From Kiritimatiellia bacterium (GTDB taxonomy: Bacteria; Verrucomicrobiota; Kiritimatiellia; CAIQIC01; Lenti-01), in NCBI GenBank assembly GCA_028681135.1, contig JAQUJC010000010.1, forward strand, positions 1 to 58,671: DNA of 58,671 nucleotides, read 5' to 3'. Under the pieces are notes generated by a model. It was given only the letters and a program-made list of their open reading frames with translations, did not search any database and had not been told where the DNA came from. Within the stretch, counting starts at the first letter, position 1. Each line of letters opens with the position of its first letter. Shown one piece after another: positions 7,699 through 15,980 of this stretch. A program made the position numbers and the translations under genes.

Positions 7699-8765
7699 GG
7701 CGAATCCTCCCATTCCTGGACCTGGTTCGTGGGGCGTTTGCGGAAGATGTTGAGAATGTTCAGGGGGCTGAAACTCTGGTTCTCCGGCAGGGGGGAGGAT
7801 CCTTTCGCCTTGCCCATTTCCTCCACGCTTTGCATGGCTCCCAACAGTTCGCTGCCGGCAACGGGCTTGGCGTCGCTGTAGTAGTCGAACCAGGGCAGGC
7901 CCTGCCGGTTGTATTCCGCGGCCGTGGGAGGGGTCGTCGGAGGCTTTTCCCCAGTGATCCGGTGCCAGTCCTGCGAGTTGGCGATATGGACAAAACACCG
8001 GCTTTTGCTTTCAAGGTCCCAGTCCTCCAGATCGTATTTGTCCTCCAGGATTTCCTGTTTCATCCGGCCGCCTGGTGCCAGCCCCATCCCTTGGCATTCT
8101 GTGACAAACATTGCGCGCGGCATGGCATGAACGCAGTAACGCGGGGCTTCCTGCATCCGAGGTTTGACGGGGAATTTGCTTTCAAACACGTTCCTTTTTA
8201 TGGGAATCGCCATGATCTGGATTCCGCCGTGTTCGGCCTTGCCGGAAACCTGCTCCTCGGCGGTGTAGCCTTCGCCCAGGGGCATGGCCACGAACTGGCG
8301 GATGACCCCCTTGTCCACGCAGTAGCCGTCGATCCAGGGCTGGATGGGAACGACCACGTAGTCCTGCCGGGGGGATCGGTGAAGGCCGGGCTCCCAGGAT
8401 TGGCCCGAGACGGCGTTGATTTTGCCTGTGGCGATCTTGAGCGCAAAGGGGTAGGTAACCTGTCGTTCTTCATCGGAATGGCCCCTGAAGTTGATCCAGA
8501 GGGCCTCGGACTGGTACATGGGCAGAATGACGCCGCCGTGCTCGCTCCAGGAGGCCGGCACGTGCTTGGCATAGTCATCCACATGGACCAGCGGAAAGTT
8601 ACCCAGGCCGGGGGGGAGGGGGTAGTCCTTGCCGTCATCGGGAATCCGGAGGGTCCGCTGGAAGGTGATCTGCACCTTGGCCGACGGATGGATGTCCGGG
8701 AAAGAGAACGCCAATGCCTGTTCCTTCAGTTCGATCATGACGGGATTCTTTTCACCAATTGCCAT
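7695..8765 (-). CDS. Conserved protein of unknown function, operon with XRE and ArdC-like genes
   Basis: A 356-aa protein without signal peptide or membrane segments. It has strongly patterned segments that I associate with a widespread uncharacterised family: RTLRIPDDGKDYPLPPGLG, FPLVHVDDYAKHVPASW, GGVILPMYQSEALWINF, YPFALKIATGKINAVSGQ, QDYVVVPIQPWIDGYCVDKG, IRQFVAMPLGEGYTAEEQ and EHGGIQIMAI. I know of no assigned reaction. Repeated acidic and aromatic blocks suggest a compact enzyme-like fold rather than a structural protein. ATG 8765 overlaps the XRE gene by 14 bp and is preceded by GAGGGAAG; a second ATG at 8738 lacks a good ribosome site. Translational coupling to both neighbours implies the three act together. 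Confidence 0.7.
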   Translation of the reverse strand: MAIGEKNPVMIELKEQALAFSFPDIHPSAKVQITFQRTLRIPDDGKDYPLPPGLGNFPLVHVDDYAKHVPASWSEHGGVILPMYQSEALWINFRGHSDEERQVTYPFALKIATGKINAVSGQSWEPGLHRSPRQDYVVVPIQPWIDGYCVDKGVIRQFVAMPLGEGYTAEEQVSGKAEHGGIQIMAIPIKRNVFESKFPVKPRMQEAPRYCVHAMPRAMFVTECQGMGLAPGGRMKQEILEDKYDLEDWDLESKSRCFVHIANSQDWHRITGEKPPTTPPTAAEYNRQGLPWFDYYSDAKPVAGSELLGAMQSVEEMGKAKGSSPLPENQSFSPLNILNIFRKRPTNQVQEWEDSP

Positions 8766-9102
8766 CCCGCACTTCCCTCACGACCCGGAGGATCGCATGG
8801 TCGGGCAGGTCCTTGAGTTCACGAATCAAATCGGCAAAGAGCCGCGGGCGCTTCACAATGGCCTGCCGGAGATCGCTGGACACCTTGCCGGCCAGCGCCA
8901 GCAGGACATCGGGATCCTCGTTCAGTTCCTCCGCAATGCGCCGGATGGTGGCTTCCGAAGGGGGGGCGACCTGCTCCCGCTCGACCTTGCTGAGATACGA
9001 GGGCTGGATTCCAAGCCGGGTCCCTAGGCCCCGAACGGAATAGTGTCCCACGGTCTCCTGCAGAAGAGTGCGCTTAGTCCGGATGTACTGGCCGAAATTC
9101 AT
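8752..9102 (-). CDS. XRE-family transcriptional regulator
   Basis: A 116-aa helix-turn-helix protein. The Cro/C1-type HTH spans about residues 5-60 (GQYIRTKRTLLQ, GLGTRLGIQPSYLSKVE, PPSEATIRRIAEELNEDPD), followed by a C-terminal helix pair (KRPRLFADLIRELKDLPD) probably for dimerisation. It heads the leftward operon. A palindrome overlapping its promoter at 9115-9143 is the likely operator, so autorepression is expected. If the metallopeptidase two genes downstream acts like ImmA, this protein would be its cleavage target; that is inference from gene order. Confidence 0.85.
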   Translation of the reverse strand: MNFGQYIRTKRTLLQETVGHYSVRGLGTRLGIQPSYLSKVEREQVAPPSEATIRRIAEELNEDPDVLLALAGKVSSDLRQAIVKRPRLFADLIRELKDLPDHAILRVVREVRDGNW

Positions 9103-9114
9103 TCTCTGACAGAA

Positions 9115-9143
9115 CGTGTACTACATGGTACACACTTTGTCAA
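9115..9143 (-). promoter_or_regulatory. Promoter and palindromic operator of the XRE operon
   Basis: On the minus strand TTGACA (9138-9143) is followed after 17 nt by TACACG (9115-9120), a perfect -35 with a weak -10. A palindrome with perfect 6-bp arms, GTGTACTACATGGTACAC (9116-9133), fills the spacer and touches the -10, the usual place for a repressor site. ATG 9102 lies 13 bp further on. Confidence 0.65.
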
Positions 9144-9150
9144 GAACTGA

Positions 9151-9432
9151 GTTGCCGGATTCAGCGGGTGGTCGGCAACAGGGGAGGGCGGGTGCGGATC
9201 AGACTGCTTGAAAAGCAGTCGAAAGATTGGGCGGTGCCCCACGTAGAAAAGTAGGACCGTTTACGAGCATCCGGCTGTAAACGGACGAACGGCTGCTGGT
9301 ACCGGCGTGAACTCAAAGCATACAGAACCGCAAGGTGGCGGTTGCAACGACCCTGAAGGTAGACAGGTGGCTGGCGGAGTAGCAGATGGGGATTTCAGGT
9401 GACGATAGGGCGTAAGGCACGAGAGTATCCGG
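9151..9432 (+). ncRNA. Highly structured intergenic stretch; possible group II intron 5' fragment
   Basis: Between the divergent XRE and HTH genes lie four strong hairpins: 9151-9179 (GTTGCCG/CGGCAAC), 9202-9220 (GACTGCTT/AAGCAGTC, 3-nt loop), 9257-9284 (CCGTTTAC/GTAAACGG) and 9326-9343 (AACCGC/GCGGTT). A GTGCG at 9192, where group II introns start, is followed by segments reminiscent of intron domains I-III (GTGAACTC, GAACCGCAAGGTG, GGCGTAAGGCACGAG), ending where an intron-encoded reverse transcriptase would begin. Instead an unrelated HTH gene starts at 9436, and I find no reverse transcriptase and no domain V. Alternatives are an unrelated structured RNA or a long regulatory leader. The strand is tentative. 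Confidence 0.4.
9368..9395. repeat. 28-bp repeat, copy 2
   Basis: Direct repeat of 6473-6500 with two mismatches. This copy lies inside the structured intergenic stretch upstream of the HTH gene. Confidence 0.6.
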
Positions 9433-9435
9433 TTT

Positions 9436-9735
9436 ATGAACAACACTCGCAGAGACATAAAACTGATCGCTACCATGTTGGAACTGATTGAATCGCCTGA
9501 GATCCGCAGACGAATTGAGAAGGTTCTATTGGCTCAAGACGTTGATGCCCCGCCCGACCGGGTAATAACAGCTGCAGAGGCAGGCAAGATATTGGGCGTG
9601 ACCGACCGCACCGTATTCACCTTTGCCAATCAAGGATTGCTGCGCAGAGTGAAGTATCCCGGACGAAGGCAGGGTGGAGGATTTAGATATGCAGATGTAA
9701 CCACATTACTTGAGCGGAGCATGGAGGGAGATTGA
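9436..9735 (+). CDS. Small helix-turn-helix (excisionase/MerR-like) protein
   Basis: A 99-aa protein. Residues about 43-95 form a HTH_17-type winged helix: VITAAEAGKILGVTDRTVF, FANQGLLRRVKYPGR, GFRYADVTTLLERS. Such proteins serve as excisionases or local regulators on mobile elements. The N-terminal 40 residues are charged and helical. It is the first gene of the rightward series leading to McrBC and is separated from the Smr gene by 76 bp. DNA binding is well supported by the pattern; the target and role are unknown. No strong ribosome site is visible before ATG 9436. Confidence 0.7.
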   Translation: MNNTRRDIKLIATMLELIESPEIRRRIEKVLLAQDVDAPPDRVITAAEAGKILGVTDRTVFTFANQGLLRRVKYPGRRQGGGFRYADVTTLLERSMEGD

Positions 9736-9811
9736 CAACATTGAGAGCATAGTGCCGGTATAAGATGAATATGCCTTTATCCACTACATGCGTATATCCT
9801 GCCTAGCTGTC

Positions 9812-10102
9812 ATGACTCTTAATTCATCTAGTCCTACACCCCAAGAGTGGCCCATCGATGGCACGCTCGACCTGCACCTGTTCCAGCCAAAGGAAGTCGG
9901 CGACCTGGTGCCCACCTATCTGGATGAGTGCCGCAAGCTGGGCATCCTGCAGATCCGGATCATCCACGGCAAGGGGACGGGGCAGCTTAGGGAGCGAGTC
10001 CACGCCATTCTGCGTCGGTTGCCCGAAGTGGCCAGTTTCAGCCTGGCATCTGGAGCAATGGGAGGGTGGGGTGCGACAGTTGTGGAGCTGAAGGCTGAAT
10101 AG
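9812..10102 (+). CDS. Stand-alone Smr-domain protein
   Basis: A 96-aa single-domain Smr (small MutS-related) protein. Signature residues are present: DGTLDLHLFQPKEVGDLVP (the LDLH motif), LQIRIIHGKGTGQLRERV (HGKGTG) and GGWGATVVEL. Smr domains are nucleases acting on DNA or RNA; isolated copies of this length are common and lack assigned cellular roles. I chose ATG 9812 over the earlier in-frame ATG 9788 because family similarity begins just after it. Its stop lies 77 bp before the mcrB ATG, so it could be co-transcribed with the restriction genes, or be a host gene trapped in the island. Confidence 0.82.
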   Translation: MTLNSSSPTPQEWPIDGTLDLHLFQPKEVGDLVPTYLDECRKLGILQIRIIHGKGTGQLRERVHAILRRLPEVASFSLASGAMGGWGATVVELKAE

Positions 10103-10179
10103 TGTTCGTTTCCATTGACGGGGCAATGAGATGGGGGCTAAGATTTCCAGAGGTAGCGCACTGTATTTACGGAGATAAT

Positions 10180-13062
10180 ATGATTGAGTCGAATATTGGG
10201 AAAGTCCGTGAAGTCCTTCATACTGCTGACCGCTCGGCCTTAGCCACTTACCGTACCGAGGCCGAAGCAGATCGAAAGGCTTTCCTTGAACTCTTCCCCC
10301 GTGAACGATGGGCAGCCATGTCGATTACAGACTATGCCCTGGGCCAGGACGAGAATGAAGAAAACCTTTGCCGTTGGCTTGAATATAAGACCAGAAAATT
10401 AGGCGGAGTAAGCGGGTACTCAAGTAAGTATAGCATCTTCTACCACAAGCAAGACAAATCATGGCGGTTCCGAAAGTCGGAATATAGCGATGAGCATCAG
10501 GCTTGGGATGCGCTGCGATCAGGTTTCCTAGAGGCATTTAAAAAGGCCGATGCCGGTGAGTTTGAGGCGATTGACCAGATACCTGCATTAAACTACACGC
10601 CTATGGTTCGGGCTAAAGTAATGCAGATGTACTATCCGGAAGAAATACTCCCCATCTACTCGATCAATCACATCCGCCATTTTTTACGCCTGCTGGGACA
10701 TGAGTCCGCCGAAGATAAATCCTATGATGTCATCCGGCTAAATCGGGTGCTGCTAAAAGCTCTTCGTGACCTGCCTGAAACCAAAGACTTGTCTAATCTG
10801 GAGATTATGCGTGCCCTCTATAATAAGATTAGCCCGCGAAAGGAAATCGATGATGATGACGTTGGTTTCGAGTTGACTCCAGATCAGCTTAATCGACTGC
10901 TGAATCGGCTACGAAAGGAGTTGCCGGATTTCGCTGACTTTGATGATCCGGGTGAAGCATTTCAAAAACACGAGACCCGCTACAAGCGTAAAGCGCTTGA
11001 TAGGTATCAAAAGGAAATGGGTAATAAAAAAGCCCGCGAACTTGTTTCTAAAGGTGAGTCAGTAAAAGTTATCAAGCATTTTGGAAAGATAACTGGCAAT
11101 CTGGTTCAGTTCTTCAGCTGGCGGCAGAGTTTCGGGGAAACTAACGATACTACCGCGCCCATATTGAGCGCCATTCTTGATGTTGCTGAAAAACCTTACT
11201 TGCGAGCATCCGATCTCAAGCCGGTGTTTGATGCCGCTGCCAGTCTGAACCGCAAGTTGGATTGGGATGCATTATCCACAAGCCTTTGGCTGATGCGCCC
11301 TGAGGATTACTTTCCGGTCAAAATCTCATACTATAGGAAACTGGCCAAAGAATTAGGTTGGGATATGCCCAAAGGCCGGGCTGGCGTCAACAATTTCGCA
11401 CGCGTACACGCCTTTGGTCGAGTGTTTCGCGATGCACTGGCGCCACTCAAGCCGCAGGATTGGGTTGATGTCCAATCTTTCATTTGGGTGGTATGCCCAG
11501 AAACGTATAATAAAGACAAATCAGGCGATCCACCTGAAATCCAAACTCCCACGGGGGGCGATATGAAGACTACCGCTGTGAAACAACCGCTCAACTGTAT
11601 TCTATATGGTCCTCCAGGAACCGGTAAAACCTACTCTACGTTCAGTGAAGCCGTTCGGATCATCGATGGTACCGTCCCCGACACGCCTGCGTCGATCAAG
11701 GCGCGGTTTGACGAGTTGATCGACCAGTCACGCATCGCGTTTGTTACTTTTCACCAGTCATTTTCATATGAAGACTTTGTGGAGGGCATTCGCCCGGAGA
11801 TGTCCGACTCCCAAGGGGCATCAGTACCTCGCTATACGGTTCGCAATGGCTTGTTCAAAGATATGTGTGCCGCTGCCGCCGCTAAATCTAAAATTGCCCC
11901 GCTTAGTCACGTAAACCTGGATGGTATTCGCTTTTGGAAAATGTCTCTTGGCAATACGCTAGACCCCGAAGAAGCCGGCGTTTTTGATGACTGCATCCAA
12001 CATAACCAAATCGCGCACGGATATGGACGGGACAAAGACTTCAGCACCTGCGCATCTAAGGACGCCATCGCAGAAATCCTGAAGAAGGAAGTTTGGCTGC
12101 CAAATGAACGCCCCGCGTACCATATTACCTCCATCGACATGCTAAAAAACCAGATGCGTGAAGGAGACTTGGTTGTTGTCAGCGACGGCAACCGGAAATT
12201 CCGGGCTATCGGCCGGGTTAGCGGACCTTACAGTTACAAGGCTGATGGGTACTACACGCAGACACGCCCGGTAGAATGGCTTCGGGTCTTTGAAGAGAGC
12301 CTGCCTAGCGAACGAATTTTGAAGGATCGCCAATTTTCCCAGCAGACCTTGTATAGTATTGATCCGGAGGCATTGCGGCGTGATGCCCTCCAAGACATTC
12401 TGGCAACTGGCGGAGAAACTGCGCAAGGGAACTTTGTCCTGATCATTGACGAAATCAACAGGGGAAACATTTCTAAAATATTTGGCGAGTTGATTACGCT
12501 GATCGAAGACGACAAGCGCCTGGGCTCGGAAAACGAGATCAAGGTAAAGCTGCCGTACTCCGGGTCCAGATTTGGCGTGCCGTCCAATTTGTACATTCTT
12601 GGCACTATGAACACTGCGGATAAGAGCATTGCCTTGGTGGATGTGGCCTTGCGCCGTCGATTCACATTCATCGAACTAATGCCAGACTACAGTATACTTC
12701 AACAGCCCTACGCGGATATCCTGCGTGAAATGAACAAGCGCATCTGCCTGCGCAAGGATCGTGACCACCAAATCGGCCACAGTTATCTCATGAAAGTTGT
12801 AGATGATGAGCAGTTCAATCAGGTATTTGCAGATAAGATTATTCCCTTGTTACAGGAGTATTTTGTAAATGACTGGGAAGGCATGCGATTTGTCCTCGGC
12901 GAATCTGAAGAAAACCAAGCCGGATTTATTCGCAAGCTGGAGGGAAGCGAAAGCAAACAAGCTCGGGTCAAATTTACATGGTATAGCGATATCGGGGATG
13001 TTGGGAGCCTAGACGCTGTAGAGGAATTGGTTTCCAACTACAACCTTTCGAACACCGAATAA
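10180..13062 (+). CDS. mcrB: McrB-like AAA+ GTPase with inserted EVE domain and two-part N-terminus
   Basis: A 960-aa motor subunit of a type IV (McrBC) restriction system, which cuts DNA carrying modified bases. The AAA+ core has Walker A GPPGTGKT (about residues 477-484), Walker B FVLIIDEINRGN (D757/E758) and the McrB sensor LYILGTMNTADKS (about 804-816) followed by VDVALRRRF. Between Walker A and B lies an insert of roughly 140 residues (about 583-725, starting RFWKMSLGNT, later REGDLVVVSDGNRKFRAIG) that reads as an EVE/PUA-like domain, a fold that binds modified bases. The N-terminus contains two related blocks, VMQMYYPEEILPIYSINHIR and SLWLMRPEDYFPVKISYYRK, suggesting duplicated recognition modules. 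ATG 10180 has GGAGA 4 nt upstream; the frame's earlier start at 10102 does not. mcrC follows by 2 bp. Base composition is clearly more AT-rich than the flanks. Confidence 0.9.
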   Translation: MIESNIGKVREVLHTADRSALATYRTEAEADRKAFLELFPRERWAAMSITDYALGQDENEENLCRWLEYKTRKLGGVSGYSSKYSIFYHKQDKSWRFRKSEYSDEHQAWDALRSGFLEAFKKADAGEFEAIDQIPALNYTPMVRAKVMQMYYPEEILPIYSINHIRHFLRLLGHESAEDKSYDVIRLNRVLLKALRDLPETKDLSNLEIMRALYNKISPRKEIDDDDVGFELTPDQLNRLLNRLRKELPDFADFDDPGEAFQKHETRYKRKALDRYQKEMGNKKARELVSKGESVKVIKHFGKITGNLVQFFSWRQSFGETNDTTAPILSAILDVAEKPYLRASDLKPVFDAAASLNRKLDWDALSTSLWLMRPEDYFPVKISYYRKLAKELGWDMPKGRAGVNNFARVHAFGRVFRDALAPLKPQDWVDVQSFIWVVCPETYNKDKSGDPPEIQTPTGGDMKTTAVKQPLNCILYGPPGTGKTYSTFSEAVRIIDGTVPDTPASIKARFDELIDQSRIAFVTFHQSFSYEDFVEGIRPEMSDSQGASVPRYTVRNGLFKDMCAAAAAKSKIAPLSHVNLDGIRFWKMSLGNTLDPEEAGVFDDCIQHNQIAHGYGRDKDFSTCASKDAIAEILKKEVWLPNERPAYHITSIDMLKNQMREGDLVVVSDGNRKFRAIGRVSGPYSYKADGYYTQTRPVEWLRVFEESLPSERILKDRQFSQQTLYSIDPEALRRDALQDILATGGETAQGNFVLIIDEINRGNISKIFGELITLIEDDKRLGSENEIKVKLPYSGSRFGVPSNLYILGTMNTADKSIALVDVALRRRFTFIELMPDYSILQQPYADILREMNKRICLRKDRDHQIGHSYLMKVVDDEQFNQVFADKIIPLLQEYFVNDWEGMRFVLGESEENQAGFIRKLEGSESKQARVKFTWYSDIGDVGSLDAVEELVSNYNLSNTE

Positions 13063-13064
13063 GC

Positions 13065-14429
13065 ATGTCAGGATCTCCGCCCATCCGTGTCTGTGAATGG
13101 TCGAGCGTTGATGTTTCGGATATAGCGAGGAGTAAGCGAATCGCTATTCAGGAGGCGGCCGAAACATGGGGGCAAGCCGTCGGCCTGGACGAAATGCCAT
13201 TTCATTTCACCGGAGCTGAGGGGAATATCCTTTGTACACGCCAATATGTAGGCGTGATCGAGGTGGATGATATCAGCATCGAAATTCTGCCCAAACTTGA
13301 TGCTGATTCCTTAAAACAAGACAGACCAGATGACCGTTCGGCCCGTCGTGTCATGGATAACCTACTTTGGCTTTTGTCTTCGAGTGGCTTCCTTGAGTTG
13401 ACGGAGGCCGATAGAGCAAGTATGCAGCGCGATGAGGTTCGCTACCTTGATCTCTATGCCTACTTGTTTTCCAAAAACCTATTGCTTCAGCTGGAATCCG
13501 GCTTGCCGCATGCCTACGTCGCCCACGAAGAAGATCTGCATGCTGTTCGGGGTGCGATTAACTTCTCCGATCAAATCACCCGGAACTGGAACCGCCTGGA
13601 CCAGATTTCGTGTAACTGGGATGAATTTACATCCGATACATCCTTAAACCGGGTCTTGAAATGCGCAGCTTACCAGTTACGTCGGCGCGTAGGAAACCTG
13701 GCAGCCAGGGATCTGCTGGATGAGTGCCTAGTCTATTTTGAGGATACCGCGTTGTTGGATCCTTCCTCCGCCCTTCGTACTGCTCATTCCATATTGTGGA
13801 ACCGAGCCAATGACCGGTTTAGGCAGTGTTTTGATTTGGCCTTGATGTTGTTAGCCAGTGAAGGGTTTCAAATGGCCCATGCCGACCTAAACACGTTTGT
13901 ATTTTTGCTGGATATGAACCAGGTGTTTGAGTCGTTTGTCGGCGCCGTCCTTAGTGCTACCTTTCATGTCCCAGTTAAAGAGCAGGGGAATATTGGCTAC
14001 TTACTGACATGGCCCCGCAATAGCGTTAAGCAACTGCCAGATTTTCAATGGGAAGTAGGGGATTGCCACTGGATCGGGGATGCGAAGTATAAGCAGCTTG
14101 ATGCAGGGGGTAGACAATACTGGGGCAGCGAGTCTGATGTTGTTCGTTCCGGGTCGGTATATCTCGGGCCAGCCGATATCAGGCAACTTACGGTATACGC
14201 GGAGCTTCAGCGGCGTAACACAGGTCATGATATACCTCCCCGTCTAGCTGTGCTTTATCCCGTAGTAGGCGAGGGGCGTACTGCTATCACCACGCGAACG
14301 GCATGGAACGGCTCAACGCTTGTTATTGTGCCGGTCAGAGTTGATCGTGAAGGGCCATTAGCATGGTGTACAGAACTTCAAGCTACTAGTGCCGTGGACC
14401 TGATCTCAGGTCCGCGCATCCAAATGTAG
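13065..14429 (+). CDS. mcrC: McrC-like nuclease subunit
   Basis: A 454-aa partner of McrB that supplies the DNA-cutting domain and stimulates GTP hydrolysis. The N-terminal part contains GNILCTRQYVGVIEVDDISI and IEILPKL, typical of the McrB-contacting region. The C-terminal nuclease domain shows a PD-(D/E)xK core: LPDFQWEVGD, then WIGDAKYKQL (D-A-K-Y-K) and DIRQLTVYAEL. No key residue appears missing. ATG 13065 lies 2 bp after the mcrB stop, so the two are translationally linked and probably made in proportion. Like mcrB it is less GC-rich than neighbouring housekeeping genes, a sign of horizontal origin. Confidence 0.9.
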   Translation: MSGSPPIRVCEWSSVDVSDIARSKRIAIQEAAETWGQAVGLDEMPFHFTGAEGNILCTRQYVGVIEVDDISIEILPKLDADSLKQDRPDDRSARRVMDNLLWLLSSSGFLELTEADRASMQRDEVRYLDLYAYLFSKNLLLQLESGLPHAYVAHEEDLHAVRGAINFSDQITRNWNRLDQISCNWDEFTSDTSLNRVLKCAAYQLRRRVGNLAARDLLDECLVYFEDTALLDPSSALRTAHSILWNRANDRFRQCFDLALMLLASEGFQMAHADLNTFVFLLDMNQVFESFVGAVLSATFHVPVKEQGNIGYLLTWPRNSVKQLPDFQWEVGDCHWIGDAKYKQLDAGGRQYWGSESDVVRSGSVYLGPADIRQLTVYAELQRRNTGHDIPPRLAVLYPVVGEGRTAITTRTAWNGSTLVIVPVRVDREGPLAWCTELQATSAVDLISGPRIQM

Positions 14430-14486
14430 TGTATAGAGCGAAAATGTCGGATTAGTTTTGGATGCGATAGGGGGAAGGGGACGGCT

Positions 14487-15980
14487 ATGAAACCGGAGAA
14501 ATTCAAGACGGGCAGGCCGGGGTTCGGCTGCAAGGACGGCAAACTGTACCGGTTCGAGAAGAAAAGCGTCTTGGTCTTGGCCCCATGGCCGGAGCCGCAG
14601 GCATGGTTCAAAAGCAATCGCCGGGGGTGGCATTCCTCCCGGAAGCGGGCCGACAAGGTCTTTTCCGACACCCTGTTTTCCAAGGACTGGCTCAACCGGG
14701 AGGGCTACGGATTTATCGGTGAGTTTTGTTGGGAATTATGGGAGGGAGACCCCGGAAACCCACAACCGGGAGAGGTAGAACAGTATATACGGTGCCATGG
14801 AAAGAGTCACCAGTCGCCGGAGGACATCATCGAGCATCGTCGCAAAATTAGAGAGGGAAATGAGTGGTGCGAGAACAACAAGCGTGCCGTTCGCCATGTC
14901 CGTCAACTGCTGTCACCCTATTTCGACGCCATTCCGGACGAGGTTCGGGAAGACCTCTTCCGCTATAAGAATCGGCGCTGGCACCTGTTCTGTTTATTTG
15001 CGCGATGCCCCGGGGCGCTGGACCTGAGCCGGAGCAACCCCGCGCTCTGTTATGCGCTCGCGAGCCACTGGGTGTTCCACAAGCCGGCCACGAAGTGGCC
15101 GATGCGGTCAGCGCGAAGCCTCATTGTACAAAAACAGAAGAAGATCCTGGGTTGGCTGGGATTTCCGGGTACGGAGACTGCTCGGCGGATCATGGCCAAG
15201 ATCGACCCCCTGGCGCTGAACATCAAGCGGTTGTGGGCATTCCGGCGGGCCCTAGAGGATATAGAATTGTCGAAATGGCTCTCGCATCTGGAGCGGATCA
15301 ATGAAGAGGTGATGGATATGGTCGCATGGCGGGATCACCGACCCTACCTATCGGCCAAGCTTGTAAAAGAAGTCAGTCGCGAGAATGACTGGGTTAAACT
15401 CTCGGATGCAAAGAGGCTGTTTGACGATACCATGCGCATGGCACGCGAAATGCCGGTGGTGCAAAACCATCGGCCCATCCAATCGCTCCGGCAGTTGAAG
15501 ACGTTTCACGATCTGTTGACGCAGGAACAACATCTTCGATGGTTGCATGGGCGACTTGCTCAGCAGAGGGATTTGCATGTGATATTTCCCAATCCGCCCT
15601 TTGCGGGCACTCCAACCATCCTCCCTGTCCGGGATTTAGATGGTTTGTTGGCAGAGGGGTTCAAAATGAGACATTGCGTGGCTATTTATGAGGGGAGTAT
15701 AGCGGCGGGCAGTTGTTACATCTACCGCGTCATTAAGCCGGTTAGGGCGACCCTTCAAATTGTTCTGAACAGAGAGAGGCGTTGTTGGGAACGCGGGGAA
15801 TTGATGGCATCGGGCAATCGACCGGTACCTGAGCCCTTGGCCTCACTTCTATTCAATGAGGTGTTTTCCAGCGGAAAATATGGTGCTGAAGAAGAGGTTA
15901 AGCTTATGGATGAAGATTGGACCCCGGAGGAGGTCGAGAAAGACCCGCAGTTGGTCCTGTTTGATCAGATTCGGATGTAA
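14487..15980 (+). CDS. PcfJ-domain protein
   Basis: A 497-aa soluble protein. Its C-terminal part has the PcfJ pattern: FPNPPFAGTPTILPVRDLDG, then EGFKMRHCVAIYEGSIAAG (residues about 391-409), SCYIYRVIKPVRATLQIVL. PcfJ was first seen on an enterococcal conjugative plasmid and is common in mobile elements; its function is not established. The invariant His-Cys of MRHCV could be catalytic, which is speculation. The N-terminal 350 residues are rich in Trp, Arg and Lys, are mainly helical by eye and are unrecognised. A purine-rich GGGGA site precedes ATG 14487. The gene follows mcrC by 57 bp. Its GC content is higher than mcrBC, so it may have joined the cluster separately. Confidence 0.72.
   Translation: MKPEKFKTGRPGFGCKDGKLYRFEKKSVLVLAPWPEPQAWFKSNRRGWHSSRKRADKVFSDTLFSKDWLNREGYGFIGEFCWELWEGDPGNPQPGEVEQYIRCHGKSHQSPEDIIEHRRKIREGNEWCENNKRAVRHVRQLLSPYFDAIPDEVREDLFRYKNRRWHLFCLFARCPGALDLSRSNPALCYALASHWVFHKPATKWPMRSARSLIVQKQKKILGWLGFPGTETARRIMAKIDPLALNIKRLWAFRRALEDIELSKWLSHLERINEEVMDMVAWRDHRPYLSAKLVKEVSRENDWVKLSDAKRLFDDTMRMAREMPVVQNHRPIQSLRQLKTFHDLLTQEQHLRWLHGRLAQQRDLHVIFPNPPFAGTPTILPVRDLDGLLAEGFKMRHCVAIYEGSIAAGSCYIYRVIKPVRATLQIVLNRERRCWERGELMASGNRPVPEPLASLLFNEVFSSGKYGAEEEVKLMDEDWTPEEVEKDPQLVLFDQIRM

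Noticed and set aside
10102-10179. Earlier mcrB start overlapping the Smr stop
   Set aside because: No ribosome site and no family similarity in the extra 26 residues; GGAGA precedes ATG 10180.
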